A stretch of DNA of 64,000 nt from Larix kaempferi (GCA_027924585.1 BSBM01000096.1:5207501-5271500); one strand, 5' to 3'. Shown: positions 11,101 through 23,000, counted from the stretch's first letter. The notes: generated from the sequence alone by a model not told the origin. Made by a program: numbers and translations.

Positions 11101-12969
11101 TATTTGCACCTCCCTTTCACCACCATGTTTAATCTCTTCCACTAGTGTCACCTCCCCTGTACCCTCCCGAGGAATTGGGCCCATCATGGGGATGTTTGCT
11201 TCATCATATGCATGAAACTTGACATAAATTTTGTTAAAATATGTGCTCTCAAGGATACTGAGGTATGGGGCCTCCCTCTTCTCATTATACTTGAGAATTA
11301 TCCATCATGGACCTCCTTTATGTTTAGTAAATTCATGCTAATATATTTCATTATATCTCTCTTGTGAAAGGGCTTCAAACCCCATATCTTCTTTTTTCAC
11401 TACAACTCCCATTGTCCTATAGAAGGTGTAATATGGTGGAGCATTAGAGGGATCAGGGGTAGGGGTTGGAAAATCATGGATGGATGTTCTAATTGGAATC
11501 ATTTCTCCATTAATAATTATTTCAACCTCTTCAAAGGTTTACTTATTGGATACTTTCTCAATACTAGGTTTAGGCTCATGATCTTGCAGATTTGGGATCC
11601 TCCTCCCCTTCTCCTGCCCTATTAGAAGGTGAGGGTCATACTTCTATGACTGAGCTAAGGGAAGTTTTATCTCTTTCAAGGTTTCCACTTCCTCCTTAAT
11701 TCTCCTCTTATCCATAAAAACATACTCTCCCATGGATATGGTAAAGGTAAGTCTTCCCTTATTTTTTTACTTGATAAAATGAATATCATCCACCTCCTGC
11801 ATTTGTATTATATATTTTAGGGTGAAAACCATAGGAGTAAGGAGTTATGGAATTCTATAGGGTGGTGATTCAGTACCATATAATATGATCACTATATAAT
11901 TTGACCCAAGATATGAATCACTTATTTTTATTGCCTCTCCCAACTGCAAGCAACATCTGATATCTTTAAGCATCTTATCAATAACTCTCCCTATTATCAA
12001 TGTAAAGGCCTTATACATGAAATTTGACACAAAATTGAACCAAGAGGCCTCCTTTTCCTCTTTCTTAATCTACGTGAGCCAATCATATATATTATTAGGG
12101 ACTCCTTATTTATCCTTCTTGTAGGCCGAAAGCCTCAAAGTGTTGCCATTGGGAAAAAATGAACAAATATACTAGATATGACAGGTACCTGAAGATGCCA
12201 TTAGTATGGAATTATTTCAACTGTTTTCTCATCCATACTACTGCGACCTCGGTGTAATTGAAATCAGGTGTGTTGCATTAATGGAAAGCATCAGCCAAGG
12301 ATAACATTCCTTTGTTGATCTCTTTATCGCTCTCACGATCCATGATTACAGTGTAGGCCGTGATGGTCTCTTCAACCCTTGTTGCAAAGTTTTTCAACCT
12401 CCAAGGTGTACATGGGACTTCTTCCATTCCTTTATTATACTTAAATTGTGCAAAGAGCTTGTTGTGATCGACTTTGGTCATCTTCCTATACCTAACCATT
12501 TGCATTTCATGTGACGGTACGTCCTTCCCTAGAATTTGAGACACTAAGGATTTTGTAATGTGAAATAACACGATTTTATTTTTGTCTGTAGTGATGGAAG
12601 AGGTGGCACATTTGAATTTTCTGGTGTACAATTGAACAAACTCAGGAAATAAGAAAGTATCTGGGACTAGGTGTTTGAATAGACCAGAAGACCACAATTT
12701 GCTAGTGGAGTTTGAAGCTAATACTTTTCCATAGGAATATCCTATTAATTGTTTGGGAGTAAAATTTGTGGTTTGGGGGTGGCTATTAAATCCTGTGGTT
12801 TGGGGGTGGCTATTAAATCCCATTCATCAAAAAAGGGAGGAACTTGAGAAGAGGAGTTGTCACTAGCTTTAGACCTACTAGATGCAGCTTGAGACGAGGA
12901 GCTTTCAGAGACGACTTTAATTTTTCTAGTAATATTGAATTTTAAGGGATGAGAACTACGTAACTTCAT
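8100..12969 (-). pseudogene. Long degenerate minus-strand protein frame of unknown function
   Basis: Reading from 12969 leftward, conceptual translation stays protein-like for more than 4 kb although broken by stops and shifts. The start (12745-12969) has MKLRSSHPLKF and a serine-rich stretch. A globular block follows (12278-12823) with FKHLVPDTFLFPEF, HITKSLVSQILG and MQMVRYRKMTKVDHNKLFAQ. Then come a proline/acidic middle and, near 9150-9330, a heptad-like charged stretch (NLRKDVEMEDLINKRNYEL) suggesting coiled coil. I do not recognise the family. It lies upstream of, and in line with, the gypsy gag remnant, so it may be an extra frame of that element or a separate gene. Confidence 0.4.
12767..12820 (-). 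repeat. Perfect 27-bp tandem duplication inside the long frame
   Basis: The unit occupies 12767-12793 and 12794-12820 without a mismatch and reads GFNSHPQTT twice on the minus strand. As 27 is a multiple of three, it does not itself shift the frame, but the two overlapping open frames (12745-12969 and 12278-12823) show that a frameshift lies close by. Confidence 0.85.
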
Positions 12970-14065
12970 GGAAAAATGTACATAAAAACTAATTGACTCA
13001 TAGGGAAAACTTTTAATGAGTTACGATTGAAAGACTGTGTGATTTGCAGGAGAATTTTGAATGATGGTGAGGAGTTAATGAGGAATTACTCATTTCACTA
13101 ATGAAGGTAACTGAATGGTTTCTTAACAGGAAGTATTTGATGGCAATTCAATATCTGGATATTGTGGGATTTTTCCTTGGCTTCCATTGAATAATTATGC
13201 ATTAAAAATTATGGCTCTCTACTATAAGCAACGTTCACAATACACTATGTTAGGGGGACAATCCATTAAAATTGTTATGTTTGGGAATTAATGCCACCTT
13301 CATTGGAGTTTATGGTAGTGTTGGTTATTTTTCCGAGCTAGAAATATGTAGATGTTTTCCTTAATAAGTGGTCATATCTCTTAATGGGTGAAATTTCATC
13401 ATCAATATAGACTTAGAACATAAAAGTACTGGGATTTATAGATTTAGCAATATCTTCAATGATATCTCTTACTTTACGGTGAATCTGATATACCCTGATG
13501 AATATTTGGGGAATCACTTTGGTGGCAGAGAAAACCCCCTAGCATGAATGTGTAGGATTATCTCATACATATGAAAGTGAATAGATATCCACTGTTGGCG
13601 CATGATTGTCCTTTTATTTCTCTTGTCATTACTTATTGGCGCAAATGGTCTAGATTTCTCATAAAAAAGGTGTACTATCAATCATGTCCATTCATAGGAG
13701 AAATTAATTTTCTACCACTTGTGTAGCTCCATCGACATGAATGGATCAGATCACCCATAGGAAAAATGCACAATATATCTTGGGATTTCTTGGAAGGGCC
13801 CTACTTTTTGTTTTATGTGTAACTTTACGAGCACGAATGGCCGAGATATCCCATCGAAAAGGTGCATGGTCAATCATGGCCTTAGATCAAGGCTCGTTCT
13901 TATATATTCTCTGCAAATATATCAACATGGATGGCTTAGATCCTCTATCTAAATGTGCTTCCTGGTCATTCACACATTTACCATCTAGGAACTATTTTAG
14001 AACCAAGGGGAAGAAAGGGGAACAACACTACCAACATGTCCCCATGTGAAGGATGGTGAACATAT
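12970..14065. repeat. Intergenic stretch with degenerate ~95-bp repeats at 13630-13975
   Basis: No gene seen. Four degenerate units (near 13637, 13730, 13830 and 13920) share an ATGAATGG-like word, a TCCCAT(A/C)-like word and GGTGCA-like text followed by TCAATCATG in two of them. The pattern resembles the diverged U3 repeats of an old LTR, but no LTR ends were found. CATAT at 14061-14065 is the left target duplication of element D. Confidence 0.4.
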
Positions 14066-14986
14066 TGTTATAGCGTATTTTTCCACCTTGTGAGCATCAA
14101 CATTCATTGGCCTTCATGATCCATTTTACTAACTCAGATTTATCATTTTCCCTCTAGGAACACACAAATCCCTATTTTTGTTCATGTACGCTAGCTGTTC
14201 CACTATAGCCAGCGTACACGCGGGCCTGTTCCACTATAGCCCACGGACACCTGAAGTAAAATGGTAAAAACCAATAGAAATTTACTTTTTACTCCCAAAA
14301 AGCGGCCTTAGGGTGACCTTTGGCCCTCCATATACCCCGAAACGTCTCGATTCGACCTTTCACTTACCTTTGGAAGGCTATATATTGAGCTCTTATGGTG
14401 TATGGAAGGGAGGAGAAAGAGAAAGCAAGATAACTCTAGTGGATTTTTTCCGTTACTTGAGTCTACACTCATTGATCCTTGTCATTGTGAACTCTTTATG
14501 TTCACCTAGCAAAATCCTTTCATAGTTTGAGTTTTCCATTGCATGGGGGATTGAAGTGGTGGAGGCACAAGTGGAGAGACCCAGTTCTTGGTTCAGATTG
14601 GTTGCCAGCAAGAGGTCGTATATTGTACTTGTTATTCATTAATGGAAATACTCATTTTCTCGTCCATTTGATGTTGTGAATATTGTTAAATTACATTGGG
14701 TTATATTTGTGTATGATATCATGGATCATGCTATTGATTATGCTAATGTCTTTCACATGTTATATGCACTTGCTTGTACTTGTTGTTGAGACTAATCTGC
14801 AGGTTCAAGTGTAGAAGTTGAAAGCTCAACGGGGGTCTACTTCGAACATCTGGTTGAAGGTTGGTCTTTTCTCCATTATCTTAGCATTGTCATTTATATA
14901 GCATTGCATTGGGAATTGAGTTATTTTCTGGTAGTCAGCTATCTGTTGTGGTATACCCCAAGCCATAGGAATTTTTCTCCGTAACA
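14066..14986 (+). repeat. 5' LTR of element D (921 bp)
   Basis: It starts TGTTATAGCG directly after CATAT and ends CCGTAACA; it aligns end to end with 40415-41335. A TATA-like CTATATAT lies near 14369-14376. The duplicated phrase 'actatagcc(a/c)...acac' at about 14200-14250 varies most between the two LTRs. Short frames in it (e.g. 14313-14525) are not taken as coding. Confidence 0.92.
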
Positions 14987-14990
14987 GAAA

Positions 14991-15008
14991 TGGTGACTCC
15001 GCTAGGGA
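14991..15008 (+). other. Primer-binding site of element D
   Basis: TGGTGACTCCGCTAGGGA begins five bases after the LTR end. It differs by little from the TGGCGACTCYGCTGGGGA form generally assigned to tRNA-Arg in Tat/Ogre-type gypsy elements. It supports the lineage call independently of the proteins. Confidence 0.75.
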
Positions 15009-16581
15009 GAACATCCATTTTTGGGGATTTTTAGGCATTTGTCCTTATTTTTGAGTTGTTGTTTGTCGAGCTTCTGTGTCATTGGTTGGTCATAGGGATC
15101 TACAGTATAAAACTAGCGTTTCTGGGCTATTTGACCTTTTTTGGGCTCATTTTATTTTCCTTGTACACGGGTCAACCTTGTTTTGACCGCGTCTACTCGC
15201 CTCTGTCTGAGCTATAGCCCGCGTCTACCCACATCTGTTCTTTGAACAGCTGCATACAATTCTGGGATTGTTTGATTTTTGGCCTTGGGTGTTTGCTGGG
15301 TTTATTCTGAGTGTTCCTGAGTCTTAGTTGGCATGTTTCCTGAGTGTTCCATGCCCTATTTGTGACCAGAAACTCCTCTTTCTTTTAGTTTTTGAGCTTT
15401 TAGATTTTTCACAATTTCTTGTTTTATAGCTCATTAGCTTGGCTGAATCTTACTGTTTGGGTCTTGCTGGGTTGTCTATTTGATATGATATGCATTTCTT
15501 TACTGAATAGTCATATTTTTCTCGCATTTTTTCATTTCATTATATTGAGAAAATACAAAAAACATTGTTTTTCATTTTCCTTGCATTTATAAGAGAAAAT
15601 ACAAAAATATTTGATTTATGTACTGCATTTTGCATCTGAGTGCTTATGATTTCATCTAGGACTTGCTTGTGCATTGAAACGTTAAAGAGATTGCATTTTA
15701 TTTCGAATCGTTGGATTGATTGTCATATTAGTGGCATGCTCTTTTATTGATTAGATGAGTCTAGTGTTTTTCGGTTGTGCATACCATTGAGTCTTATACA
15801 TCATCAGTTTCGTGACCATATCCTTTGAGTAATTACAGCCATTAAAATCAACGCATAATCTTACAATTGATTAGAAACGATTTTTATTTTATAGGGTGCA
15901 CCAACTAGCTTAGGTTTAGAGTCTTGGAATAGATCATTGTGAGTTAACCATCCAAGACTATTGAACCAACATTATGTGTTTGACCAGGGAGTGGTGAAAC
16001 CCATGATATACATTAGTGTTCTCAAGAATCTCTACTCAAACCAGAGTTAAGAATGAGGTCATGAGAGGTTGGTTACGGAGATATCCCTCCTATATTGGTT
16101 GAACGTGGGATATATTTCTAGGATTTGTTTGTGTACAAGGACTCTTAGGGGATTTGACTCTCTTGAGTTTCGGGCTTAGCTACCCTTCCCATATGACGGA
16201 TCCCACATATGACTATCCCCCTGAGCATTGGTTATATTGTGGTGACCTTAGTTGCTTTATCTAGGTACCGCATAGGGTGCTTGCAATGGTTATATTATAC
16301 GTATCCTGAGTCAGATAGGGGTTGGACAACACAGTTTCCTATTGTATAGGGATTTGACCCTATGCACATAGTGAAGTCTGGGAACCCTTATAAATGATTA
16401 TGTTACCTCCGGTTATAGTTTGTGAGTCTCAAGTCTCTCCTAGGTGAGACATACCGGTTGTAGTATCAGGAGGTCCCTTGAGCCAGTCCTATTTGTGTGC
16501 ATTTGTTTGTAGTTTTATTAGGTGTGTGCTCTTTGATTGATAGTTGGTCGTTAGGAAGCATTTTGTTTATTTGGATTTATC
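15009..16581 (+). other. Leader of element D, 1.57 kb, non-coding
   Basis: No credible frame is seen between the primer-binding site and the gag start. Long leaders are usual in Tat-type elements and would include the packaging signal. Confidence 0.6.
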
Positions 16582-17263
16582 ATGGAGCGAGATCCACCTC
16601 TCTGCCGATCTCGTCGTTTAGCTGGTCTGTCAGCTGACGAGGTAGCACGTCCTTTTCATAAGAGACACCAGAGGATCCCCTCCGATACTTTTGATAATTA
16701 CGAAGAAATTCACAACTACATTATGATTTCTGCATCTGGCACACCAGGAAGAATTCCCGTGACTCCGTCGGTGGATGTTGATGGACAGCACATTCCTCCA
16801 CTCCTAGGGAACTTGGAGGAGAAGGTTCACCCCCACACGTCACTTTTGAAAATTTTGGGCAATATCCTCCCCAAGAGACAAATCCATCTTATGATACTTA
16901 CCCACAGGGATTTCGATATGGGATGCTGGATCTTAATGACACCACGAACCATTTGACCACTAATCCTTCTTCACTTGGTATGCCTAGCCTTAATTCGATT
17001 ATTACGTCATCTTCGTCAGGTAGTGAAGCTAATACTAGCCGTGGAGCTACATGCACTGTCCCTTCCGGAGGTGGCACCACCCATTTTGCTCCCTTCGGGG
17101 GTGGCACAACTTATTTCGCTCCCTCCGGGGGAGGCACATCCACTTTCGGTCCATCTAGAGGCGGCACGACCTTTTCTACTCCTTTTCAATTTACGTTTGG
17201 TCATGTCCCTTCAGCTTCTATGGATGTTGGGGGAGGACCACGTCTTAGGACTTCCCCTCTTTT
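16582..17263 (+). pseudogene. gag: Element D gag, N-terminal part, cut by insertion of element A
   Basis: The frame opens at 16582 with MERDPPLCRSRRLAGLSADE and runs to about residue 85. A frameshift near 16830 moves the sense to the frame continuing as VTFENFGQYPPQETNPSYDT and, from 16923, MLDLNDTTNHL. Its end holds four 10-residue repeats (PSGGGTTHFA, PFGGGTTYFA, PSGGGTSTFG, PSRGGTTFST). It stops at 17263 where element A entered (CTTTT target), and gag resumes at 32227 after A. The region is low-complexity and probably disordered; the capsid core comes later. Confidence 0.7.
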
Positions 17264-17858
17264 TGTTGATGTATATGTAACTTCGAAATGTATTTCATCT
17301 ATATATTTCATATATATTTATTGTACCCTTATTAGAGATCTGTTATTCCTCTATAAGGAAGTGTCGTCATGTGGATTGACAAGTGTCGCAAGTGTGTGTA
17401 CTTGTCGATGGGTTATTAGACCACCATGTGTGGGGTCGGCCCTGAAATATATATATTATAATGTGGATGTACCTAGCTAGACAAGTTGGTCCCATAAGGT
17501 CATTGGGCAAACAGGTTAGTATAAATAGAGATCAGGTGATCTCTATTTAGATCATTCGAAAAGTTATATCTCTCTCACTCAGAAAGTGGCGCACTAGTGA
17601 GGAGGAGGATCATCTGCTACTAGGAGACTATCTCAGTGTATTTTGGTTGAGCCATTTCTCTCTCTATCTCGGAGGAAGTTGTGGGATTTTTCACCTTAGG
17701 GTTTTCCCCACGGAAACTCTGTGTCTCTTGTCTCTCATGCTTTTGATTCTTGTGATGCTTGTCATGCTTATGGTGATTACCATGAATTGATATACTATAT
17801 ATGTTATTCTCTCAGTGAAGATCCTAGAATATTGTGAATTAATGCTCAAAATTTAACA
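17264..17858 (+). repeat. 5' LTR of element A (595 bp)
   Basis: TGTTGATG...AATTTAACA; same family as both LTRs of element C (minus strand, 607 bp each). It lacks an 11-bp GTACTTTGGTT-like repeat unit present in its own 3' LTR near 31996, which accounts for most of the length difference. TATAAATA at 17519-17526 is the likely promoter. Confidence 0.92.
17519..17526 (+). promoter_or_regulatory. TATA box in LTR A, entering a palindrome
   Basis: TATAAATA forms the left edge of a near-perfect palindrome: TAAATAGAGATCA, two bases GG, then the exact complement TGATCTCTATTTA (about 17521-17548). The right arm would fall at or near the 5' end of the transcript. Confidence 0.6.
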
Positions 17859-17870
17859 TGGTATCAGAGC
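17859..17870 (+). other. Primer-binding site of element A
   Basis: TGGTATCAGAGC directly abuts the LTR end at 17858; initiator-tRNA-Met type, as in most plant copia elements. Confidence 0.9.
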
Positions 17871-18431
17871 TAACCTGAGAAGAAGACATTTTGCAGTGAC
17901 AAAAACTTGAGTTTTTTGTTTATTGAGTTTCTCTCCATATATTTTGGAAAAAAAGTATAGTATATTGACTCTACTCATCAAGGAGAATCTATCTATCCAA
18001 TCAGAATTCAATTCTGAGAATTTTCAGATTTGGCCCTAAAAATTAGGGTTTCCACAAAAATAGGAATTTCTGAAATCTGAAGACATAGATGGACGCTCCT
18101 TGCACAAATTGAAGTTTAGAGCTTTGGATCGAGATTTTTGGCTGGGTGGATCTCCAGGAAACTCAAACCCTAATTCAGGGCTCTTCCAAGTGAACCTGGG
18201 AGGACAAAAAGGAAAATCTGAAGGGTAAAACTTTGCTGATCTCAAATTCTGAATGCACCAGGCTGATCAGCTAATTAAAGCGCATCTTTCTAACCTTTCA
18301 GAAAATTGAAATTCACATTTTGAATTTTTAAGGTTTTTCCGACAAACCCTAATCCGGGACCAGATCTAGTTTCAACATTTCATGTGGTAAGACCTAAATC
18401 TTTTCTATTTCCATTTGAATTACTCTTTAAT
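17871..18431 (+). other. Leader of element A
   Basis: Non-coding, about 560 bp. It is closely related to the leader of C (61842-62403 on the minus strand) and, in duplicated form, to 25470-25860 in B. The in-frame ATG at 18384 is possible, but the copia-like Gag sense starts at MSHHTKLEDKLEG (18432). Confidence 0.6.
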
Positions 18432-18995
18432 ATGTCTCACCACACCAAGCTTGAGGATAAGCTTGAAGGGGTTGATAACTTCCGAGCTTGGAAGTATATG
18501 ATTGGGTTAATCCTGGAAGAGAATGAGTTGGACTCATATATAAAAGAATACATCTCTATCCTAGAGGATGAAGAGGCCAAGGTATTGCATAAGAAGAACT
18601 TGGTTAAGGCAAAGAGAATCATTGCTGATTCTATCAAAGATCATCTCATACCCCATGTGTCTTCTCTAAAGACACCCAAGGAGATGTTTGACTCTTTGAC
18701 CAAGCTATTTGAAGGGAAGAACATAAATCGGAAGATGACTCTGCGGAATCAATTGAAAGGGGTCAAGATGTTGAAGGGAAAAACCATTCAATCTTACTTC
18801 TCCAAGGTCTCTTTGATCAAGGAGCAACTTGAAGCAGTGGATGAAGTAGTGGACAATGGTGAAGTTGTTATGACCACTCTGAATGGCCTACCTAGGTCAT
18901 GGGACTCCTTTATTCAAGGAATCTGTGCAAGAAAGAAATTGATATCTTTCAGTAAACTATGGGAGGATGCTCTCAAGAAGAAGCTAGACTTGTAG
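18432..18995 (+). pseudogene. gag: Element A copia Gag, capsid part
   Basis: The frame (open from 18384) reads MSHHTKLEDKLEGVDNFRAW, then PKEMFDSLTKLFEGKN, typical of plant copia Gag (UBN2-type domain) that forms the particle. It ends early with ...DALKKKLDL and a stop at 18993. Comparison with element C, which reads EECSQEEARLV at the same place, shows that A lost one base near 18966. The continuing sense is in the frame at 18959-19741. I take MSHHTK as start because it matches the usual copia N-terminus. Confidence 0.85.
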
Positions 18996-19741
18996 CTCGT
19001 GAGGAAAAGATGGGAGGTGAAGATCAAGCTCTCGCAACTCACACCAAAAGAAGCAAGCCCAAGAAGGAGCACTCTCACTACAAAAGATCCTATCAAAAGA
19101 ATAAGAAGGATCTAAGATGCTTCACATGCAATGAGAAGGGTCACTTTGCTTCAGATTGTCCCAAGAACAAAAGGTATAATAACAACAACTTCAGCAAGAA
19201 GAAGAAGGGCAGCAAAAGAAAGTTCCATGCTCATGCTGCCGAAGATGATGAACCTCCAAAGAAGAAGGATAGGGCAGAAAGTGATGATGACTCATCAAGT
19301 GAAGAAGAGTATGTTCTAATCTCTACTCTCATAGGTACTATCTCCAATGGTTGTAATGATTGGTTGATTGATAGTGGGGCTTCCAAACACATGACTGGGT
19401 TTAAGGAATCTTTTGTGAGTCTATCTGAACATGAATCACCCCATAAGTTGAAACTTGGGGATGATTATCAATACCCAATCAAAGGAAGTGGTGAAGCCTC
19501 CTACAACCTAGATTCTAGAAAATCTTTGAAGATGAAAGAAGTCCTTTATGTACTTGGGATCAAGAAGAACTTACTCTCCATCTCTGCATTGGATGCAAAA
19601 GGTATGAGGGTTGCATTTGTGGATGGCCAAGTCCTAATGTGGCCAAAGGGAAAGACCATAGATGATGTAGTAGTGATTGGAGAGCAAGAGGGAGGTTTGT
19701 ACAAATTGAAGGGACAACCTAAACATGCCATGGTGACATAA
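18959..19741 (+). pseudogene. Element A Gag zinc knuckle and aspartic protease
   Basis: After the frameshift the polyprotein continues with SQEEARLVAREE, a lysine-rich stretch, the CCHC knuckle CFTCNEKGHFASDC (RNA binding), an acidic linker, then the copia protease motif WLIDSGASKHMTG, whose DSG aspartate is catalytic. It continues with MKEVLYVLGIKKNLLSISAL, GMRVAFVDGQVLMW and GLYKLKGQ, which normally leads into the integrase zinc finger. Here the frame ends QPKHAMVT then stop at 19739-19741, and no integrase follows. Element C keeps the integrase start after the same residues, so A has lost it. Confidence 0.85.
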
Positions 19742-20996
19742 AGACAAATATTCATCCATAGTCATGGATCACATAGAGGTATGTTTAATTTGTTTTTGCA
19801 AAAGTTAACTAATGAGTTATGCAGGTCATTGAAGAGAACAAGAACACATTGCTAGACATAACTAGCAAATATGGTGACCAGGTATGTGTTTCTTATATCA
19901 TAGGATCTATCATATAAGTATGCATGGGATGATTGATGATGATTGTTCATAAAGTCATAAGTTTGAATAATCATGGGTATATGCATATTATGTGTCTTAC
20001 CTTAATTAATGATATGACTAACCAGAAGAGTCATAGGTTTGAGTAATTACAGGTTTAGACATGTTATGTTTCTTATGATATGACTAACCATAAGAGTCCT
20101 ATATAAACCTTGAATGCTAATGCTTATTATTTATGTTTGAAATGATCATGACTATACATGCTTGAGATTATTGTGTTTTAATAGTATACTATTGAATGTA
20201 TGATTTTGTATGAGATCACAAGGATAACACAATCATGATACTAATAAGCATGCATAGGGACCAAGGATGAATACAGGTAATCCAGGAAGCAAAGATCAAG
20301 AGGGAGCACACTCCAGTGGTTTCTGCAAGGGTGCAGATATTCAGAGGGAGTTGTCCATCTGTCTACATTCCACAACAGAAAGGTGTAGAAGGACTCCAGT
20401 AGCTCCTGCAAGGAAGCAAAGACTCAGAGGGAGTCCACCCAACAAACAAACAAAGATAAGTATTTTAATTATCATTTCTTGCATATTTGTTTGCTTAAAT
20501 AAAATTGTTCAATGATGTATATGCTCATGTTCCTAGACTTAGGATTTGTATTGTGCATATTAGAATGATTGCATTAATGAACAATATACTACTAATATGC
20601 ATGTGTTGGGTAAGCGGCCTATGGCACTGTACAACATTCCATTGCTACTTATCTAGAATTTAACCTCTTTGCTGACATGTTGGGAGTAGTGCAAGCTCTT
20701 AACAATGTTTTGGTAGAGACTGGAAGGCATCTAGAAAGTTATGGAACATGGATAAATGTTGTATTGAAGCATTGGCTAAGATAATTGCATGAATGTATGA
20801 CATATTTCTTTATGTGTAAGAATTTGTTTGAAAATTATGAGATGTTTCTAATCATGCAATTTAACTTGTTTTGTAGGAAAGACCGTATACCTTCACCTAC
20901 AAAAGAAGGACTACAACATTTGTTCAAGCAACAAAATTATCTATTGAAGATATTGAAGTTCCCAGGATACGGGAAGAATTCCATGATCCGTCGATC
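19742..20996 (+). other. Intron-like non-coding block of element A (shared with B)
   Basis: About 1.25 kb without coding frame, lying where integrase and the reverse-transcriptase N-terminus should be. It aligns over most of its length with 26150-27358 of element B. It carries splice-like words at matching places: AG|GTATGT (about 19776 and 19882), a pyrimidine-poor but conserved TTTGTAG|GAAAG acceptor at about 20870-20881, and TACTACTAAT resembling a branch point near 20587. Between them are purine-rich GAAGCAAAGATCAAGAGGGAG-like stretches (20285-20450). The origin could be captured gene sequence or introns of the element; neither is proven. Confidence 0.55.
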
Positions 20997-21502
20997 ATGA
21001 AAAATGATGTTTGGGATGTAGTCCCAAGACCTGAAGGGAAGTTTTAATATGACTTCCATATGGATCTATCAGATCAAGTATGCTGCAGATGGTAGCATAG
21101 AGAAATAAAAAAGTGATGAAATAGAAGATACACCAGATGGATTTCAAGACTGCTTTCTTGAATGGTGTAGTTGAAGAGGAAGTATATGTGGAGCAGCCAC
21201 TCGGTTTTGAAATACATGACAGGGAGTCATATGTGTGCAAATTGAAGAAATCCTTGTATGGCTTGAAACAAGCTCCCAGAACTTGGTATGGTAGGATGGA
21301 TAGTTTCCTATCTAGTTTGGGATTTACCAAGAGTAAAGAGGATTCCAACCTTTACTACAAGGTTGAGGAAGGGAATCCTGTGATTCTACTCATGTATGTG
21401 GATGACTTATTTGTAACAGGAGATGATAGATTGATTGCCGACACGCAGTGGAAGCTTGCTATTGAGTTTGAGATGAAGAACTTGGGGATGATGCACTATT
21501 AG
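20997..21502 (+). pseudogene. Element A copia reverse transcriptase (partial)
   Basis: 20997 onward reads MKNDVWDVVPRPEGK, the usual RVT_2 entry. After a frameshift come IKYAADGSIEK and a stop, then a deletion of the segment that normally bridges to IHQMDFKTAFLNG. The open frame 21137-21502 gives MDFKTAFLNGVVEEEVYVEQ, KLKKSLYGLKQAPRTWY and the catalytic LLMYVDDLFVTGDD, ending NLGMMHY then stop. The YVDD box is intact, but the finger region carrying the first catalytic aspartate is incomplete, so it is not functional. Confidence 0.9.
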
Positions 21503-22324
21503 TTTTTGGCATGGAGGTGTGGCAGAGTACAGATGGAATCTTCCTTGGACAAGGGAAGTATGCAGTAGAGATCCTGAAGAGGTTTGGATGATGGATTGCA
21601 AGGCCATGGCCACACCTATGGCATTGAATCTGAAGCTTCTTTGTGATGCTTTTTTTGAGCCGGTTGATGTCTCTATGTATCGTCAGATGATTGGGTCCTT
21701 GATGTACCTGATGAACACGAGACCAGATATTTGCTTTGCGGTGAAGACATTGAGCCAGTTCTTGACAGATCTAAGGAGTGTTCACCTGGTTGCTGTAAAG
21801 CATGTTTCGAGGTACCTGAAGGGTACAGTGGATTATGGGCTCAAGTATGAAGCGAATCAAAAGTTTAACCTGCAGGGTTATGTTGATTCAGATTGGGTTG
21901 GCAGTGCTGCAGATAGGAAGAGCACATCTGGATGCTGCTTCAGTATGGGATCAGGTGTGATCTCTTGGCTTAACAGGAAGCAGTCCTGTGTAGCACTGAG
22001 TACAACTAAGGCAGAGTATGTTGCAGCCTGTTCAGCTAGTTGTGAGGCAGTATGGCTACGGAAGCTACTGGTATCTTTTGTGATAACCAGAGTTGTGTGA
22101 AGCTATTTGAGAACCTAGTGTTTCATGACAGGTCGAAACACATAGAGATCAAATATCACTATATCAAGGATATGGTGCAGAGAGGAGCTGTGAAGCTCCT
22201 GTATGTTGTGACGGACGAGCAGATTGCATATGTGCTGACGAAGCCACTAGCCAGGGTGAAGTTCGAGTACTTCAGAGAGAGGCTTGGTGTTCTTTGGATT
22301 GATGACACTTCGAGGAAGAAGTGA
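21503..22324 (+). pseudogene. Element A copia RNase H
   Basis: A broken connection (FLAWRCG where FLGMEVWQ is expected) leads into the frame 21519-22100: CKAMATPMALNL, MYRQMIGSLMYLMNTRPDI, GYVDSDWVGSAADRKSTSG and ALSTTKAEYVAAC. These are the RNase H aspartate and glutamate blocks of copia Pol. A shift near 22075 moves to the frame 22052-22324 with IFCDNQSCVKLFENLVFHDR, HIEIKYHYIKDM and KPLARVKFEYFRERLGV, ending in a stop at 22322. The domain is near complete apart from two frameshifts. Confidence 0.9.
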
Positions 22325-22429
22325 TGGACACATTTGCTGAAGCCATTCCAAGCATGTTGGAAGGAGGATCCTTCACATGGCTGTGGATGTAAGCGCTGGA
22401 TGATGAGCATTAGGATGATGTTCTGGTTT

Positions 22430-23000
22430 ATGCTGGATATGATCAGTTGGATCATTTATATGTATATGCATGTATCATGTTGGATGCTGGATATGATCAG
22501 TTAGATAATTTATATGTATATGTATGTATGCACCATGTTGGATGCTGGATATGATCAGTTGGATCATTTATATGTATATATGTACGCATCATGTTGGATG
22601 CTGGATATGATCAGTAGGATCATTTGTATGTACTTTGTATATGCATCATGTTGGATGCTTGGACCATGTATCTCTATATGTATCAGGTGGATACATTGTA
22701 TGATCAGGTGGATCATGTATGGTGATATGTATCATGTATTTGTATTTGTATCATGTGGATACACTGTATGATTAGGTGGATCATGTATGATGATATGTAT
22801 CAGGTAGATACTTGGTATGCATCAGGTAGATGCATTGTATGATCAGGATGATCATGGATGACGAGCTTCAGGATGTTGCTCCAGATGACATGCAACAGAA
22901 TGTTGCAGTGATGATGATCAGGATGATCATGTGTACATCAGGATGATGTATGGTGAGTATCAGGTTGATACTCTATGGCCATGGATCAGGTTGTGCAGAT
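22430..23000 (+). repeat. Tandem arrays in the 3' untranslated part of element A, first block
   Basis: 22430-22640 holds about four units of some 58 bp built on TGTTGGATGCTGGATATGATCAG followed by a TATATGTATATG tract. It passes into shorter GATCAGGTGGATCATGTATG / ATCAGGTAGATACAT units to about 23000. Open frames across it (22514-22771) are a product of repetition, not genes. Confidence 0.8.
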
